From Bryopsis sp. KO-2023 (taxonomy: Eukaryota > Chlorophyta > Ulvophyceae > Bryopsidales > Bryopsidaceae): a stretch of 64,000 nt of DNA. Within the stretch, counting starts at the first letter, position 1. Each line of letters starts with the position of its first letter. Below, in pieces: positions 33,929 through 45,903 of this stretch. Both the position numbers and the translations under genes were made by a program. The notes beneath the pieces are model-generated. The model did no database searches. It saw nothing but the letters and a program-made list of their open reading frames with translations, and was not told where the DNA came from. The stretch is from assembly GCA_030272585.1 (NCBI GenBank), contig BSYQ01000014.1, positions 2,046,001-2,110,000 of the forward strand. Direction: 5' to 3'.

Positions 33929-36900
33929 TCACTTCCATCCCAGAAGTGGGAAATCCCCTGGAGCGCTGCGGAGATCTTCGCATTCTCGATTTCCAGCACT
34001 AATCACAATGTCGGTGCATCGATTTCGATCCTTCAACGCTCTGGGTTGATATGCGATGGCAACGATTTCTGGCAGAAGCTTCTTCAAGTATATGAGCCTC
34101 ATTTGGGAATCTTTTCTGGTGTCTGACATTCCACCACAAAAAACAAACACACACGCACACACAGGAAACACACCAAAGTTACTTCACCGGGAAGATTCAA
34201 CCTCCTCTTCCTCTTTCGAAAACATAAACCAAAAAATAGGAGTTTCGAAAACTTTCGGGGAAAAAGAAAATTTAGGGGGGGGAGGGGGGAAGGGGAGGCA
34301 TCGAGCATTATAAATTGAGTAAACGAGGATCAAGAGTATTTTATAAAAAAAATGCATTAGAAACGCGGTGCAAAAGATAACTCACCGACGATTGACTTCG
34401 TCTCTTTCACTACAACGGGTGCCTGAACATTTGCATCGCTGTTTGCCACATAATCGGCGAATTCGTAGTATTTCTGAGCTGATTCTTTAACATCGCTGAC
34501 GATGCCCCCAGGCAAGCCCAGAACATGCAAAGCTGTCAACATCCGGACCACTGTTTTGACATCATTACCGACCGATTCATCCATAGCATCTGTTTCAAAC
34601 TCATCATGAGGCGGGTCCTACAGCCATCGAGAAAAACAAAGAAAAAAGTTGCTTTCCGTTCTTGATTTTTTTGAGTTTTCGTCCAGTTGTGAATTTTGAA
34701 TGTGCTACATCAAAAAACCAAAAACCCCATGCTGCCCATCCAATGTGTGTGAGTGATGCAATCGGACGGCGGGGGGGAGGGGAGTTCTTCAAATTAATTT
34801 TTTTTCCTGGTCGTCTTTTTTTTTTCATTTCATGTTTCTGAGGCTTGCACGAAACCAGTTCGCTCCATCTTCTAGAGTGTATAGATACATATTTTCAGAA
34901 AAAAAAACCAAAAAACATCAACCATATTCTAGGAAATTGGCACGAAAGAGCCCTCCTCACCTCCGCCATGTATCTTTGCATCAACAGAGTGCGAATCTCC
35001 GAAGCTTTCGGTCCAGACTCCGCGTATTTCCTCTTTGCTGGCTCCCCAATCAATTCTCGAATGGTGTTGCGCTGGCACCTACACATTTCCCAGTGTCATT
35101 TATCCCTTCTTTTCATAAACCAAAACCAAACACAAACGTCTATTCAAGCTCCATCAAGGAATGTAGCATCTGTTTTTTTTTTTCCCAAGGCCAGAAACCC
35201 ACCAATGGCTTCTTGTTTGCAGCGTATATATATATTCTGTTGTGATATTCACCTCATTAGGTTTTCTCTGCCCTGGGAAACTATTTTCTTCACGCTCATG
35301 TATGTGGGCTTTATCGCTACATCCTCTGTGTCGGCTTCATCACATTTTTTCACTACAAAAGCGATGTGACCAAGAAGCGCCCTGCAACACCATACAGAGG
35401 CCATCAGCCAGGCAAAAACAGAAAAAAAGTGGAAAAACAGTAGGAAAAAACATCTATCAACGTCCGTCGCAGGAATCTGTTTCGATGCATAAAATGCTGA
35501 ATTTTTTTAAATGAAAATTAAAAAATATATATATCCAAGACTTTTTGGATATCTTATGCTTTTTTTTTCTCAGAATCGAAGTCAAGGGCTCTCAATGCCC
35601 ATTTCGAATTCAAGAAATCAAGCATGCATTTTTGAACCCTGCACTTGACTGACTCTGATTTCTTAAAACTGGAAGTTGACTCTCATTTTTTTCTTCGTAT
35701 TATTATCATGATGATTATCTCTTATTATTATTTATTATTATTATTTTTTTTTGGGGGGGGGGAGGGAAGATGAGCCCACCTGTCAATTTCATCCAAAAGA
35801 TTGTGAGGTTCGGATTTTCCATCCCATTGACCCAACTCTATCCTTCTGGAGTCATGTCTATTAGTAGATTCCCGTTCAGCTTCGCTTTCCTTGTTACTCT
35901 CCTGGGCCTTCACCTCCTGCATTTAACACGCCAAAAAAAAACACCAATCGATCTAGCTCTTTATACAGTTGCGTATTTTTTTTCTTCTTTCCAAATATGG
36001 CATGTACATTCAAATAAAAAACCAAGAAAACAATTTATTTAATTAAAAAAAAGCGAAGGAGGCACGACATCATCATCATCAACAAAGATATCTGTTTGAA
36101 ACGAAAGCTATTTTTAGAAGAAAAAAACTCCCTCACCTCCCTGATTCCGCTCAAAGCCATTATGAAAACAGATCGACGAATCCCTTTTCTTTTTTTGGCC
36201 TCCACCTCTTTGCCCAACAGGATGTCATGCTGAATCAAAAAAAAGAAGAAAAAATATATATAGAAAAAAGAAGAAAAAAAATCAGGAAGGACTGGAAAAT
36301 CAGAAAGTTCCTTGGGAGCACCGAGAATCGTTTTTGAAAGTCGAACTCGATCCCAAACACCCCAAGAAAAAAATAAAAATAAAATGCATATTTTATCCAA
36401 TTAAACTTTCTTTCTTCCCCCTGTTGCAGCGCATGATCAGGCAAATATATTTTTGCATTCAACATCCCGTTTTGTATGATTGAAATTAAACAAAAGTAAA
36501 ATAAATCCTACACAGGTAAACAAGTGAATGAATGGGAAGAAAAAAAATGCTATTATCAATCAATTTACTTCCTTATCCACTCCTTTACTTCTAAATAATA
36601 TAAAAAAGTACAATACAGCAATTTTAACTAAAATCAGTAATAATATAATTACAATTATCATTATTGTAATTTTGTACAATACATGTTTCAAAACCTGACG
36701 GTCAATGTCGAACCTTTGTTATATCCCCACTTTTCAACCCCTCCCGAATGATCCCTTTTGCGGTTTCGACCTCCTCCATCATATTTCGTTTTGGGTGCTT
36801 GATTTCCAGTTTTCCCTCCAAGTCCTGGCAAAATGAAATTGAAAAAATATCTCCATTACACACACAACTGTAAAAAAAAAGCAAGCAGAGACGGAAAAAC

Positions 36901-38618
36901 AAAAGCCCCTTGCTGAAAATCCCAGAGGCCATTTATTTTTTAAACTGTAAACGTTTTTGTTTTTTTTGAAGCACCCACATGAATTCTCCGCTGTGCACTT
37001 CCCAGTTGCTTTCGTAGACTGTCATTGTCGGCACATATCACCTGGAATCAACATGTCTTTTCATCTTTTCTGTTTTCATCGTTAATTGATCTGTTTTAAA
37101 ACCTTACAGTGAAAATGCTACCGACCATCATTTCAATATATATATTTTTTAAATGGAAAAAGCACCACCCACTCATGAACCCCCTGCATTAGCTAAAAAT
37201 TTGCTGGAGAGGAAAAAGAACAATTTGCCACAAGAATCGACATCGATTTTGAATGTAAAGTTGAGTGAGAAAAACCTAGTTTCAAAAAAAAAGTGATATT
37301 CATATGATTTGTTTTATGAAAACCTGCCTAAACATTTTTTTATAATTATTCTTTTGGATACATTATAACAACAGTGCTTTTCTTTTTTCTTTTAAGAATC
37401 TTTTTTCAAGATGCAATTTTTTTTCTGGCAAAATTCGTTTAGTGGATGATAAAATGCGAGTTATTCACTTACGACTTTCCTTAAAAAAGTTGAAACAGAT
37501 GGAAAAAATCCTAACCTACTGAATATTATAAATATCAAACCCCTCTAACATATAAGGCCATATCCAGCACAATTTTCAGTTCCTAAACAGATTTGTCGAC
37601 AGACAACTGTCAAGGAAAAAAAAATTGATTTAAAAAAAAAAATCATGGTTGGGCCATTGATGACTCACCTGCATTCTTCGCTGTGCACTTTCCAGTTTTT
37701 GACAGTAGCCACAACCTTGCATCACCTAAAAAATAAATAAATAAATAAATAAATATGGGAGGTTCAAAATATTGGCACAGATATTATTACCACGATTTGC
37801 AAAAATTCACACACTATCGATTTCCAAATCTTCACACCACAATGTTCACCAGTCCCCCTAAAAAAACTGCAATCCCAGCCAAAAATATTAATAATTAAAT
37901 TCATGAGAATTGACGAAGGGCAAGGATGCGGGTATGTACTTCTCAATAAATAAAAAAAATCACCAAAAAAAAAAAAAAAAGACAGTGTCTGTTTTGCTTT
38001 TTTTTTTTTTTAATTTGCTGTACTTTGTTTCGTTTGTTTTCTCCTCCTCTTGGGGTGGATAGCGACGAGGATCGTTTTCTCGACAGTGGTTCATATTCCC
38101 CTACAATCACAAATTCAATCAAAGAAGATATTCAAAAATAATAATAATAATAATCGTAATGAATGCTCGAGTTCAATATACATGTAAGTTCTGTTCCAAA
38201 CTCAATCTGCAACTCGAGAATTCCTCACATGAAACAATTCAAATCAAAATTTCAAACGCCTGTTTTCCAAGCACGACTCCACTCCTTTTTTTCCTCATTT
38301 AACATTTTCCATGCATTTTGCTTGTGTCCGAAACTCCACCCTGCGGTGAATTTTCAGCGAGTCCGTTCACCTACGTGTTTTCGCACGAAGTTGCAAGGTC
38401 GTAACACGCGTCCCGCGCTTCGCAACGACTCCCCGGAGCGAACTCGAGGATCCATCCGTCGACTTGGACAGTTCATTCCCCACAGAACCCTTTCTTCCAA
38501 TGCGAGCACTCCTACGCACGTGATTGCTTCCGTCGGCCAAGGCTGCCTTTCCACTCTCCTCCACGATTGGTCGCCTTCGCAACGGACGCCCGTTTTTCCC
38601 CATGTCACACTTTCGCAT
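33929..38618 (-). CDS. Novel coiled-coil protein, eleven exons, 484 aa
   Basis: Exons 38375-38618, 38024-38100, 37669-37725, 36979-37041, 36714-36824, 36137-36229, 35780-35916, 35253-35381, 34961-35078, 34386-34617 and 33929-34122 total 1,455 nt. All phases agree (1,0,0,0,0,0,2,2,0,1). The N-terminal 110 residues are basic and Ser-rich with nuclear-localisation-like clusters (PLRRRP, SRKRSSS, ENKRNK). The next 70 are a heptad-like coiled coil containing two copies of a Q/K-x-L-x-SAQRR-(M/I) unit. Then come a charged helical region with KKRKGIRR, an acidic/polar linker, and a C-terminal helical domain of about 240 residues (LLDEIDRALLGHIAFVVKKC.., RTLLMQRYMAE, VVRMLTALHVLGLPGG, LIYLKKLLPEIVAIAYQPR). 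I do not recognise the family. A nuclear or cytoskeletal role is only an inference. The proposed start may be 38618 or the Met at 38603. Confidence 0.7.
37728..37754. repeat. (AAAT)n microsatellite forming a splice-acceptor pyrimidine tract
   Basis: About six AAAT units. On the gene strand it reads (TTTA)n immediately before TTTTTTAG|GTG, the acceptor of exon 3 of the coiled-coil gene. Confidence 0.8.
38136..38154. repeat. (AAT)n microsatellite
   Basis: About six ATA/AAT units in the first intron of the coiled-coil gene. Confidence 0.8.
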
Positions 38619-39382
38619 GCTTGGCGAGGAGGGAGGCCAGATTATGAACGAACGAGAAGGAAATGGAAAGCCCCCCTGACTTATTTATCAGGTTTCAAAA
38701 TTCTCGTTTAATTTTTCCCTCGGTTTGTTTGATTTGCGTGCATGAGGTCTCCTCAAGCATTCTGCATTCGGTGTTCTCGAGCTGATTTTTTTTCAGAGAA
38801 ATGGGAAGCAAGAAAACGAAAACACCTCAAAAAAGCAGTGTTTGCCCCGATTTGCCCCGATTTCTTTCAGAGAAATGGTAAGAAAGAAATGAAAAAAACT
38901 CAAAAACCTTCGCTCATTGTTTCCTTGGGTTGATTCCGCCGCATCTACTGTTCTCATGTGTGGATTTTTGTGATGCCACGGGCAAAATTCACGGAAAATG
39001 GAGGCGGGTGGAAGGAGCGCGAGAGAATCGCAGCAAGGTTATGATACACATGTTTCTGACGGTGGAAGGGGAGCGAAAGGACTTGGCCTTTCTTGTTTCG
39101 CATGAAGTGAAGTGACGGGGCGGAACACCCACAGCTGGGACTTGTTTTGACTGCTCGCTGAAACCTTTCCGCTCCAAAATTTTGTCCAGCGGGACTTCGT
39201 GGGCGCGGCTTTTTCTTTCGAAATACTGGGGCGTCTATCCCATAGACTATCGAACCTGGAGTGCATCCCCTCTTGTTGGGAAAACGATACGCCGAGTTCG
39301 ATTCGCGGCCGGGAGCAAGGATCTTAACAAGCCGGGGCTTGTGGGGCTGGGTTCCTTTTTGGAAAACTGAATTTCGGACATC
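38619..39382. promoter_or_regulatory. Divergent promoter region, coiled-coil gene and KCS gene
   Basis: 764 bp between opposing start codons. It includes a partly repeated block (TTTCAGAGAAATGG with AAGAAA flanks, near 38788 and 38867) and TTTGCCCCGA twice in tandem near 38840. No coding exon supported. Confidence 0.4.
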
Positions 39383-42300
39383 ATGGGCAAGGAGAGCGCT
39401 CCAGGCCAGGAGTTGCCTGGTGAGAGATTCGTTTTTTTTTGGTTTCTGTGGTCGTTTTTGCATTCCTTGGAGTGCCGCTGGCTTTTGATCCGATCGAAAT
39501 TACTTGATGGTTTTTGCTTCCGCGCGGCCCCCTCCTTGTTTCGCTCACGATCGTTGCACGGTGTCGGGAAATGTCGAATCGGGGGGCGTCTTGTTTCCGG
39601 TTTCTTTTTTGGGGGGCGGGAGAAGAAGGCGCGGTCTTTTGCGTTGTGGGAAATCAGCGCCGCCGATCTGAAGGTCCGAATCGCTCCGATCGCAGCTGAG
39701 GTGTTTCTGGTTTTTTTTTTGGTTTTCGTTTTCGCAGACTTTCCCTCCGAAGCGTTTGTGGCGAATTTCCGCCGAGTGATCGCATTCGCGCGCCGCTGCA
39801 CGCCCGTTGCTGTGGTCGGCTGGGGAGCGTGGAAATTAGTAAGCCCAATCAGTAATTTATTTATCGATTGGGACGAAAACGTGTTTCACAGGAGCTTTTG
39901 AAGGGTCTTACTCGTAATTTTCTAATGAGAAAAACCTGAAAGTAAGAAAATTTGAACAGATCCATTCTTCTCCCTTCCCAGAAATTTTACTTGAAAAAAT
40001 ACAGTTTGAAAGGAAAAAATGATCCAAAATAAGATGCCACACATTTTGCATTCAGGTTTTCAACACCTTTTCTGACGTTCTAAATGTGTTTGTTTTGTCT
40101 TTTTCCAGAACGATGTTGTGGGCGAAATGGAAAATCTGCAGTACTATTCGACGGAATTCCTTCCAATTTCCAAACTCAATATGGTTCTGGCTGCTCTCCT
40201 CCTCCTTGTCCTTTTTTTCACAATAATAAAGCGAGTGTTCAAGTCCTACAGACCAGTTTATTTGGTGGACTTCGCTTGCTACAAGCCTCCTCAGGTTCTC
40301 AAAGTGACCAGAAACGAGTGCAGGATCGGTGCTGAAAATTCAAAGGTAAATTGGGTTGGCCATTTTTTCAACCGTAAGTATTTCATTCGTCGTATCAAGT
40401 GTTTTCTCCTCTCGAGTTTTCTCATCCTTTCAGTTTCTCATCCTTTTCAATTTCTCGGACAAGAATGATAGAAGGAATCGTTTAGACTGAGGTATGCAAC
40501 ATTGAGCACCGCTTTTTGGAGAAAAAAGAATCGAGGGGGTTTGGGTTGGAATGTGTTCAGCAGAATTACTTGACACGGATGGACTGACAAAGCTGAATGA
40601 CCCCTCCCCCCCCCAAAAAAAAAAAAAAAAAACTGAAATGCTTTTCCAAGAATTTCTGTGCAGTTTCAGAAATCAGCCTGAAAGATGTGGAATGGGAAAA
40701 AACCACAATTCTCTCCCGCTGAGAAATTCACAGAAACTTAATTTTTGTTTGGAGGAAAAGTGGCACTTGCTCCGGAACATTCAACAGAAAATATCCCTGC
40801 ATTCTACTTCAACCTCCCCTTGCTCCGGAAGATTCAACAAAAAAACCCTGCATTCTACGTTGACCTCACCTTTTCCTCTCTTTTTTTTCTCCTCCTCCTA
40901 TAGCAATTCAGCGAGGAGTCGCTTCAATTCCAGAGGCGGATCGCCGAGCGGGCCGGCTTGGGCGACGAAACCTATTTGCCCCCTCCCTTCCACTATCAAT
41001 TCGCTCAAGGTGGAGCCTTCAGACTGACCATGAGGAGCGCCAGGGAAGAAGCCGAAATGGTGATGTTCGGAGCTGTTCGCGAGCTGCTGTCGAAATCCGG
41101 CCTTGCTCCGAGGGACATCGGCATTTTGATCGTGAACTGTTCCCTGTTCAACCCCACGCCTTCGCTGACTGCCATGATCGTGAACCATTTCAAAATGAGG
41201 TCAGACATCACCACCTACAATTTGTCGGGGATGGGGTGCTCTGCTGGGGTGATTGCAGTGGATCTTGCTCGTGAACTCCTCCAGGTAAAAGAATAAGTAA
41301 AGAAACAATATTGTATAAAGCATATTTTTCTTTTTCTCCCTTGGGAATGTGTTGCATGGAGCCGAAAGATTGCCGAAGTGTTTTTGGTTGGGTTTTTTTT
41401 AATGTGTGTGTGTTTTTTTGTTTTTTTTTGTTTTTTAATCCAGGTTTACCCTGACAAGTATGCAATCGTGGTTAGCACTGAAAACATAACGCAGAACTGG
41501 TACGGAGGGAATGACAGGTCCATGTTGATTCCTAACGTTCTGTTTCGTATGGGAGCGGCGGCCATGCTTATGACTAATAAAAAACGCGAAAAACGACGGG
41601 CCAAGTATGAATTACAACATGTGGTCAGAGTGCATATCGGAGCTGATGATGCTGCATTCAGGTATATATTCGACAACTTTTTCCTTTTTCCTGTCCAAAT
41701 CCCTCCCCCAAAACTATCATTTGTTGAACTAGTTATTTATTTGATTAAATAAATAATAATGGAGGTTTACTGATGAACAAGATTGCTCGCCATGTACGGT
41801 GTGGTCATATGTGCTGTTAAATTCACCAGCAAGCAATTTTCCGTCATGCCAACCCATTCTCTTTCTTACACTCCCAGCTATTCCTTTCTTCGTTTCTTTT
41901 TTCTTTTTTTTCTTCCCTTTTTTTTTTTTTTTTTTTTTTTTGGGGGGGGGGATGCATCAGCTGTCTGTTTTTTTTTTTTTTGTGGATGTAAGGGGAGAGC
42001 CATTTTTTTTTCCGTCCTCTTTCAAACTTCGATTTCCTGACACCAGTTTTCATTGCACACCACAGATGTGTCTACCAAGATCTCGACTCCGACGGAAAAT
42101 TGGGGGTGGAACTCAACAAAGACATCGTGAAAGTGGCCAGCAAAGCCTTGCAAAAGAATTTGACTCGAATGGGGCCCCTGGTGCTGCCTTGGTCGGAGTT
42201 TGTTTTCCTGGGGATCAACCTGCTGGCCGCCAAGATATTGAAAATGCGTGTGAAAGCTTACGTGCCGGATTTCAAGACGGCTTTCGACCATTTCTGTTTG

Positions 42301-42898
42301 CATGCTGGGGGAAGGAGCATCATCGAAGGGCTTTCGAAACAGCTCGGATTGCCCACCATAAAGACGGACCCCTCCTTCCAAACGTTGCAATGGTGAGGTT
42401 TTTGTTTTTGTTTTTTAGGAGCTAATTTGCAGTGTTTTCTTGGTCAAAACATTTGACGTTTTTGGTTTTTTGGAAGCTAATTTGCATTGTTTTCTTGGTC
42501 AAAGAATTAGCTATTCTTTTCGGGAAAGAGGGGTGTCGATTAACTAAGATCGATGCCCACGTCTTGAAAATCCTTGTAAACCAACCCTGATTTGAATTTG
42601 CTCTACAATCAGGTATGGAAACACCTCCTCCTCGACCATCTGGTATTCCCTGGCTTATATCGAATCTTGCCAAAAAGTCAAAAAGGGGGACATTGTGTGG
42701 CAAGTCGGTTTCGGCTCCGGCTTCAAATGCAACAGCAGCGTTTGGAAAGCAATTCGAGACGTCCAAAACACGCACGAGGCCTGGGCACATCGCGTGGGGA
42801 AAGCACCCACCCCTCCACCGCCGATCAACCCTGAAGAGTGGAACAAACCTGCTGGCGATTTTCTCGCACAAGATATGCCCAAGAAGGGTCATTATTGA
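39383..42898 (+). CDS. KCS: 3-ketoacyl-CoA synthase (FAE1/KCS type), seven exons, 528 aa
   Basis: Exons 39383-39419, 39738-39838, 40109-40345, 40904-41284, 41444-41661, 42066-42392 and 42613-42898 sum to 1,587 nt with consistent phases. A hydrophobic segment ([16 protein letters not shown]) precedes the KCS landmark [12 protein letters not shown]. The active-site triad is present: Cys about 237 in GMGCSAG, His about 404 in FCLHAGGR, Asn about 437 in YGNTSSS, with spacing close to plant FAE1. The length fits the family. KCS condenses malonyl-CoA with long-chain acyl-CoA in the ER elongase complex, the first and chain-length-setting step of very-long-chain fatty acid synthesis. Nothing looks broken. 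The first two short exons encode a hydrophilic then hydrophobic leader ([12 protein letters not shown], then GWGAWKL) and are the least certain part. Confidence 0.93.
40766..40870. repeat. Tandem duplication of about 53 bp in KCS intron 3
   Basis: CTTGCTCCGGAA(C/G)ATTCAACA... and CCCTGCATTCTAC recur in order at about 40766-40818 and 40819-40870. Confidence 0.85.
41913..41951. repeat. Long T(n)G(n) run in KCS intron 5
   Basis: More than 20 T directly followed by about 10 G, then further poly-T a few bases on. It is the same type of junction as at 6841, 30876 and 35745. Confidence 0.85.
42421..42503. repeat. Direct repeat in KCS intron 6
   Basis: GCTAATTTGCAGTGTTTTCT and GCTAATTTGCATTGTTTTCT, both continuing into TGGTCAAA, start at 42421 and 42476. 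The period is 55 bp with one mismatch in 28. Confidence 0.9.
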
Positions 42899-44125
42899 TC
42901 AGTATTGCGCAGGAGCTTTCGATTTGAGTGTGTTTGTGTGTGTGTTTTTGAGCAGTGGTGTGTTTTATTTTGCCCTTTGTTTGGCAGGGGTGGGTTGTGG
43001 TGCAGTGAATGCAAAGCTTTGTTTTTTTTTTGAATTTGATTGGTGGTTTTGTCAGCCACAGTATGAGAGAATGATATCAAGCCAAATTGATGTACAGGCT
43101 ATGCAAGCACTCGGACACACTCATATGTTACATGTTGTTTCTGTTCAATTCTGATTGTTTTTTTTTGGGACGTTTTGTTTGGAGGTCTGTAATGTTGTTG
43201 TAATGTCTGCCACGAAATGTTTGAAGCTGTTTGTTTTTTTTCGTTTTTGTTTTTCTTCCCTGCTAGCAAAGGTTGCAGCCAATGTTTCTACCAATAGGAA
43301 ACGTTTTTCGTTTTTTTCCCTTTTGGTTTTGAATAGCATTGCTTGTTTTAGTTACCTTCTGATTGACACATAGTTTCTTTCAAGATATGTTCTTAGTGAT
43401 AGAGGAATTGTGTCTTTTTGTTCAACATGTTGTTTTGAACATGTGGGCGTTTTAGAATGGCTGAGCTTAGGTCGAGCCATGTTTTGGGTTTTTTGGGGGA
43501 GGATGGGAGAAAAATACACATGCACATTTAGCAGGAAACAACCCTTTCAGAAACATTAGACCACAAAAAGGTGGGGGGGGGGGGTGTTTTTGTTTTTTTC
43601 GGGGGGCGAGGGCACTCATGATCTTAAACAAAGAAGAAATGGGGTAATGACTAATATCCAAAATTTGTTCTCCACCGTGAAAATGAAAGTCCTTGTGATA
43701 CGCTCTGACAAAAGTGTTATTTCCTGTTTTTCATCTTTCTTTATAGTTTTTTCTTTTGGCGGGGGCGTGGCCAGGGGTGGTTTACTCTGCAAATGTATTT
43801 AGTATGATAATATCAAGGTTAGGGATATATGGGGGATGTATGGGGTATAGTTTGTATCCAAGCAATTTGCTGTAAGGAAATTGGAAATGAGGGAGAAGTT
43901 GTATCTGAAGGCAGAACTAGAAAGAAAAAAAAGGAAGAATCGAAAGTTGGTGTAAGACTTGGCCACTGTCTGGCTTATCGATATTGGCTGGGGGAAGAGG
44001 AAAAGGCGGGGGTGGGGGGGAAAGAGAGATTTTTTTTTCTCATTTGAACAATATCTTGCATGTTGTGGAGCTGAAGGGCACACACTTGTTCTGAATAATT
44101 GAGTAAAAGATGCTCAAAGGGAAAC
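42899..44125. other. Intergenic, T/G-rich, no gene recognised
   Basis: 3' flank of KCS (+) and of the next minus-strand locus. It has several homopolymer runs, including poly-G near 43573. Confidence 0.5.
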
Positions 44126-44829
44126 TCAGGCGGTGGTGGGTTGGAGCGGGTTTATTTTATCTCCAGGCTTGCGAATTTTTATTAGCTCGCCACAGTTGAG
44201 GGTGATTTTCTTCCTTTTTTTTATTTTCTCTGAAGGGTTTTGATTTGCAGTAGCAAAAACGCCCACCACAAGGGACATCCAGTAGGTTCTTTTAAACGTT
44301 GTCTGGAATCGTTCCAACGGAAAATATATATCAGGATAGATTTTTTTCTTTGGGTGCAGAACTTGACGTCCGCTCAGAGGTGCAGTAGGCGTTTTCATTG
44401 GTGTTTTGCATCCTTGTTTTAAGGTGGAATGATTTTCCCAGGATATCTCAGGCTTCTCTTCGTTTATTTTGTTTCATGTTGCCCACGATAAGTCATAAGA
44501 CACTTCAGTGTATGTTGATAGGTTTAACAACAGTGTACTGGATACTGGAAAAAAAAAAGGTGTCCCTGCACTGCCTGGAATTTATCTCCTTTCTGACACA
44601 TTTCTTGGTTGTGAGTAGCTTTTATTTGCAGCTGTTGTAGCTTTTGTTTTTCTTCGGTCGCACTCCTCACCTCCAGAAAGATGCAACAGTTGTCCTGCTG
44701 GCAGGAAGAATAAAAAAGAATTCCACTTTCTGAAAAAAACACTGGGTAAAATAAAATTACTTCTTCAACCCCCACTTCTGTGGCAGCATCGTTCGATTTT
44801 CCCACCACATACTTCGAAAAACCCATCTC
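44126..44829 (-). CDS. Partly resolved gene with a 27-nt microexon, unknown function
   Basis: An exon at 44761-44829 (after ACATTTAG, ending GAA|GTAATT) encodes EMGFSKYVVGKSNDAATEVG.. in phase 0. Next, 44671-44697 (after TTCCTGCCAG, before GTGAGG) encodes QDNCCIFLE. A downstream minus frame ends at 44126 with KKRKKITLNCGELIKIRKPG and could be the last exon, but its acceptor is not settled. The 44671 segment may instead read through into VRSATEEKQ... A decayed copy of this 44630-44890 interval lies inverted at 58860-59140. No family recognised. Confidence 0.4.
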
Positions 44830-45282
44830 CTAAATGTCTGAAGTGTATTTTAAAGCCTTGTAAAATAAAAATAATGAAAATTCCAAGAAAAGAGAGGAGA
44901 GAGGGGTGATGGCTCCCTGTTGCTGTGGGTTGCAAATACTGAGTGATTAATTGATTGAAACTTTGGCAGTCGAAATGGGGTGTCATGCTGCATCTCCGAA
45001 TTGGCTGCAGCATTGAGATCTATTGTCTACAAGTTTACAAGCGAGTAGGTTTCAAGAATTTGACTGACAGTAATCTGGGAAATTCTGTGGGGGTCTGAGA
45101 TTATTCTAATTCACATACACCTGGAGGGAGATAGATTTATTTGGAAGGATGCCTATACAAATATCAGCATACACAAATCAGAGCACCCCAGCTGGAGCCC
45201 TCTGACATCCACTGACAGGGTGAAATGGTCAAAATTGTTCAAGAGGTCATCAGGATTTTGGAAAAGCACCCAGCTGTCCATA

Positions 45283-45645
45283 TCATGTGGTTGTGGTCCT
45301 TTTCCTGAATTTTTTCAAGTGAACCCTTTGATCCATCAGTGTGAAAATGGACATCTGAGTAGAAAAAATTGCAGTCTTGTTGGCACTCAATGCTTTGTGA
45401 TAGTTTAACATGTCCGCCACTGTCAACTTCTCGAAGAGTCCCCTAGTCTCTTGTTCGGTGCGAAATACATTCACATTTCCCTCCAGATTCTTCTTTGCTT
45501 TCTGAGCTTGTTTTCTTTTTTTAGCTTTCACAAAAGAAGCAACACACATCAAAAGGTCCAGCAGCTTCCTTCTCAACGAAAAATTTGCCGTTCCCTTTAG
45601 ATACAAGAATTTGAACCATCCTTTCCAACGAGGGCTTGTCCACAC
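45283..45645 (-). CDS. Lys-rich open segment, possible exon of the same locus
   Basis: A 120-codon minus frame with WKGWFKFLYLKG, LRRKLLDLLMCVASFVKAKKRK and KLTVADMLNYHKALSANKT. The composition is protein-like and helical. No clear donor or start was found, and linkage to the 44126-44829 exons is unproven. Confidence 0.35.
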   Translation of the reverse strand: MWTSPRWKGWFKFLYLKGTANFSLRRKLLDLLMCVASFVKAKKRKQAQKAKKNLEGNVNVFRTEQETRGLFEKLTVADMLNYHKALSANKTAIFSTQMSIFTLMDQRVHLKKFRKRTTTT

Positions 45646-45903
45646 GTCCTCACTTCAGTCTTTTTTCTTTGCCAAAACAACAGAACCAATTTGTCATTGC
45701 TCAGTTCCTAGCCAGATCCTTGCGACTTAACGACCAACAATGGTAGGAACCGTGCAAACGCCACACCAAGTTTTTAAAATCGTGGCGGAATGCAGCTTTG
45801 CCTGAGTTGCACCTGTCCACTTCCAGCCCGTCAGACTCTCAAGCAGCAGAGAAAGAGGGGGGGGAGGGGTGCAGATCGAAACACGTACGGGAAAAAAAGA
45901 TGC

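Noticed and set aside
41844..42053. Minus-strand Lys-rich frame in KCS intron 5
   Set aside because: It is the reverse of long poly-T/poly-G runs within an intron.
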